Assembly (NCBI GenBank): GCA_038233815.1
Contig: JBBSVE010000165.1
Coordinates: 1 to 6,433, forward strand
Length of the DNA: 6,433 bases
Direction of reading: 5' to 3'
Source: JBBSVE01 sp038233815
Lineage (GTDB): Bacteria; Pseudomonadota; Alphaproteobacteria; Rhodobacterales; Rhodobacteraceae
The notes beneath the pieces were generated by a model. That model searched no databases. It was given only the letters and a program-made list of their open reading frames with translations, and had not been told where the DNA came from. The translations under genes were made by a program, and so were the position numbers. Below are positions 5,144 to 6,433 of this stretch, in pieces (the first letter of the stretch is position 1; each line of letters opens with the position of its first letter).

Positions 5144-6433
5144 TCAGCAGGCCATTTCCGGGATTGGAAGGAGCTTTGCGAGCTTCCGAAGGTTCTGGGC
5201 GGTGGCTGCAAGGTGGAATTCGTCTCTTGCGCCGTTCGGGCCCCGCAATCGGAGGCGGCTCAGGCCGAGGATGCGCTTCAAATGCGCGAACAGCATCTCC
5301 ACCTTTTTCCGGAGTTTGCAGGAGATGGCGTCGTCGGCGGTCCGGGCGATCGCACAGGCCCGATCCCGTGATGGCTCGAAGATCGATCGGAGGATCTTGC
5401 GCGCGGGCTCCTTCGGGCAGCAGCGTGCCTTCAACGCGCAGGCATCGCAACCGGCCTTGCTGGCCCGGTAGCGGAGCATGCCATCCTCGTCCGGTTTCTT
5501 CTCGCGGGGCTTCGTGAAGGCCCGACGGCTTTGCTTCAACGCCTTGCCGCCCGGACATGTGTAGGCGTCGGCCTCGGCTTCATAGGTAAACTCAGCGCGC
5601 TCGAATGTTCCGTCCCTGCGCCCCGACTTGTCCACCACCGGGATATGGGGTGCAATGCCGCGCCCCTGGTCCAGCCAGTCCAACATGGCACCGGTGCCGT
5701 AGGCGGTGTCTGCGATCAGCCGTTCCGGGATGAGGCCGAAGGTATCGTTCACCCGGTCAATCATGGTCTGCACCGATCCGACTTCGGCCTGACGGATCGA
5801 CCGGGTGGCCTCCACGTCGAGGATCACGCCGTTATCGGTGTCGATCAGGTAATTGGTGGAATAGGCAAAGTAGGCCGGTCCGCCCCGAGCCCCCGTCTAT
5901 TGCGAGGCGGGATCGGAATGCGACGTAAACTTCGGCTCCACAGGGCTCGCGGCTCCGAAGGCAGCGTTATTGAGCGTTTCAAGGTATTCCCTGACAGCCC
6001 GGGGCGCGTCGTCAAAATCGATACTGCCCGGCTGCCAGTCCGACTTCGGCGTCGAGTTCTGCCGGTTCGCGTCAGCCTGAATGATGCTGGCATCCGCGGC
6101 GAGGCGCTGACCGCTCGCCAAACCCTCCGCGATGCACCGCGCCACCACCGTCTCGAACAGGCACCGCAGCAGGTCGCTGTCGCGGAAACAACCGTGGCGG
6201 TTCTTGGAGAAGGTTGAATGATCTGGCACCGGGACGGTCAGATCAAGGCGGCAGAACCAGCGATAGGCGAGGTTGAGATGAACCTCTTCGCAGAGCCGGC
6301 GTTCGGACCGGATGCCCATGATGTAACCGACCAGGAGCATGCGGATCATCAACTCGGGATCAATCGACGGCCGCCCGGTGGAGCTGTAGAATGGCGCCAG
6401 GTGCTGGCGGATGCCGGTTAAATCGACGAACCG
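5144..6433 (-). pseudogene. IS1182-family DDE transposase, amber-interrupted, N-terminus off window
   Basis: A cut-and-paste transposase of the DDE type. The minus-strand frame is open from the window edge (RFVDLTGIRQHLAPFYSSTG) to a TAG at 5899-5897. It continues in the same frame (TGARGGPAYFAYSTNYLIDT) to TGA at 5146-5144, giving 429 codons before the stop. About 30 N-terminal residues are probably missing. Counting from the edge, the catalytic residues are Asp114 (LAADASIIQAD), Asp242 (LIADTAYGTG) and Glu379 (KKVEMLFAHLKR). A cysteine group (CDACALKARCC, about 329-339) precedes the last. Relatives read SQWTGA where this copy reads SQ-stop-TGA, so one TGG to TAG change explains the break. 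A GTG at 5827 could restart translation, but that product would lack the first Asp. Both halves are otherwise well preserved, so inactivation looks recent. Confidence 0.92.

Larger units (their letters stand above)
5064..6433 (-). mobile_element. IS1182-type insertion sequence (runs off right edge)
   Basis: The element is recognised by its DDE transposase, which fills most of it on the minus strand. The 3' side probably ends near 5064-5085, where the sequence resembles insertion-sequence termini I recall. The other end lies beyond 6433, so inverted repeats and target duplication cannot be verified. The transposase carries an amber codon, so this copy should be immobile on its own. Confidence 0.65.

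Noticed and set aside
5531..6217. 228-codon plus-strand frame opposite the IS1182 transposase
   Set aside because: It is antisense to clear DDE transposase sequence, and the translation shows no recognisable domain.

Overview
The window reads as accessory DNA from a GC-rich alphaproteobacterium, possibly Rhodobacterales or a relative. That guess rests on protein-level resemblance to an IS91-type integrase/transposase pair and an IS1182-type transposase that are common in that group; it was not tested by a search. There is no housekeeping gene. The region is a scrapyard of gene fragments and insertion sequences around one intact transporter gene.

Layout. Positions 1-360 (minus) hold the C-terminal catalytic part of a sensor histidine kinase that has lost its 5' half. 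At about 360 it meets, head to head, the last 53 codons of a Fic-family protein (plus strand, to 522), which has lost its Fic domain. Next, on the minus strand, comes an intact 465-residue MFS drug-efflux-type permease (621-2018), starting at TTG behind a good ribosome binding site. About 550 bases without a convincing gene follow; they contain one exact DnaA-box match and one near match.

An IS91-like element then reads rightward: a tyrosine recombinase (2583-3470) and an HUH/Y2 rolling-circle transposase (3483-4683). The transposase is split by one extra A in a six-A run at 3681-3686. About 460 bases with a GC-rich inverted repeat lead to an IS1182-type element on the minus strand. Its DDE transposase (5144 to beyond the right edge) is interrupted by a single in-frame amber codon at 5897-5899.

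Together, both IS elements look recently inactivated by single lesions, because the remaining reading frames are well preserved. The recombinase frame is open but has Trp where the catalytic beta-hairpin Lys is expected. The two 5'-truncated fragments at 360 mark an old rearrangement breakpoint. I found no RNA gene, CRISPR array or convincing new multi-gene system. The most informative signals are the breakpoint, the two IS lesions and the altered recombinase active site.
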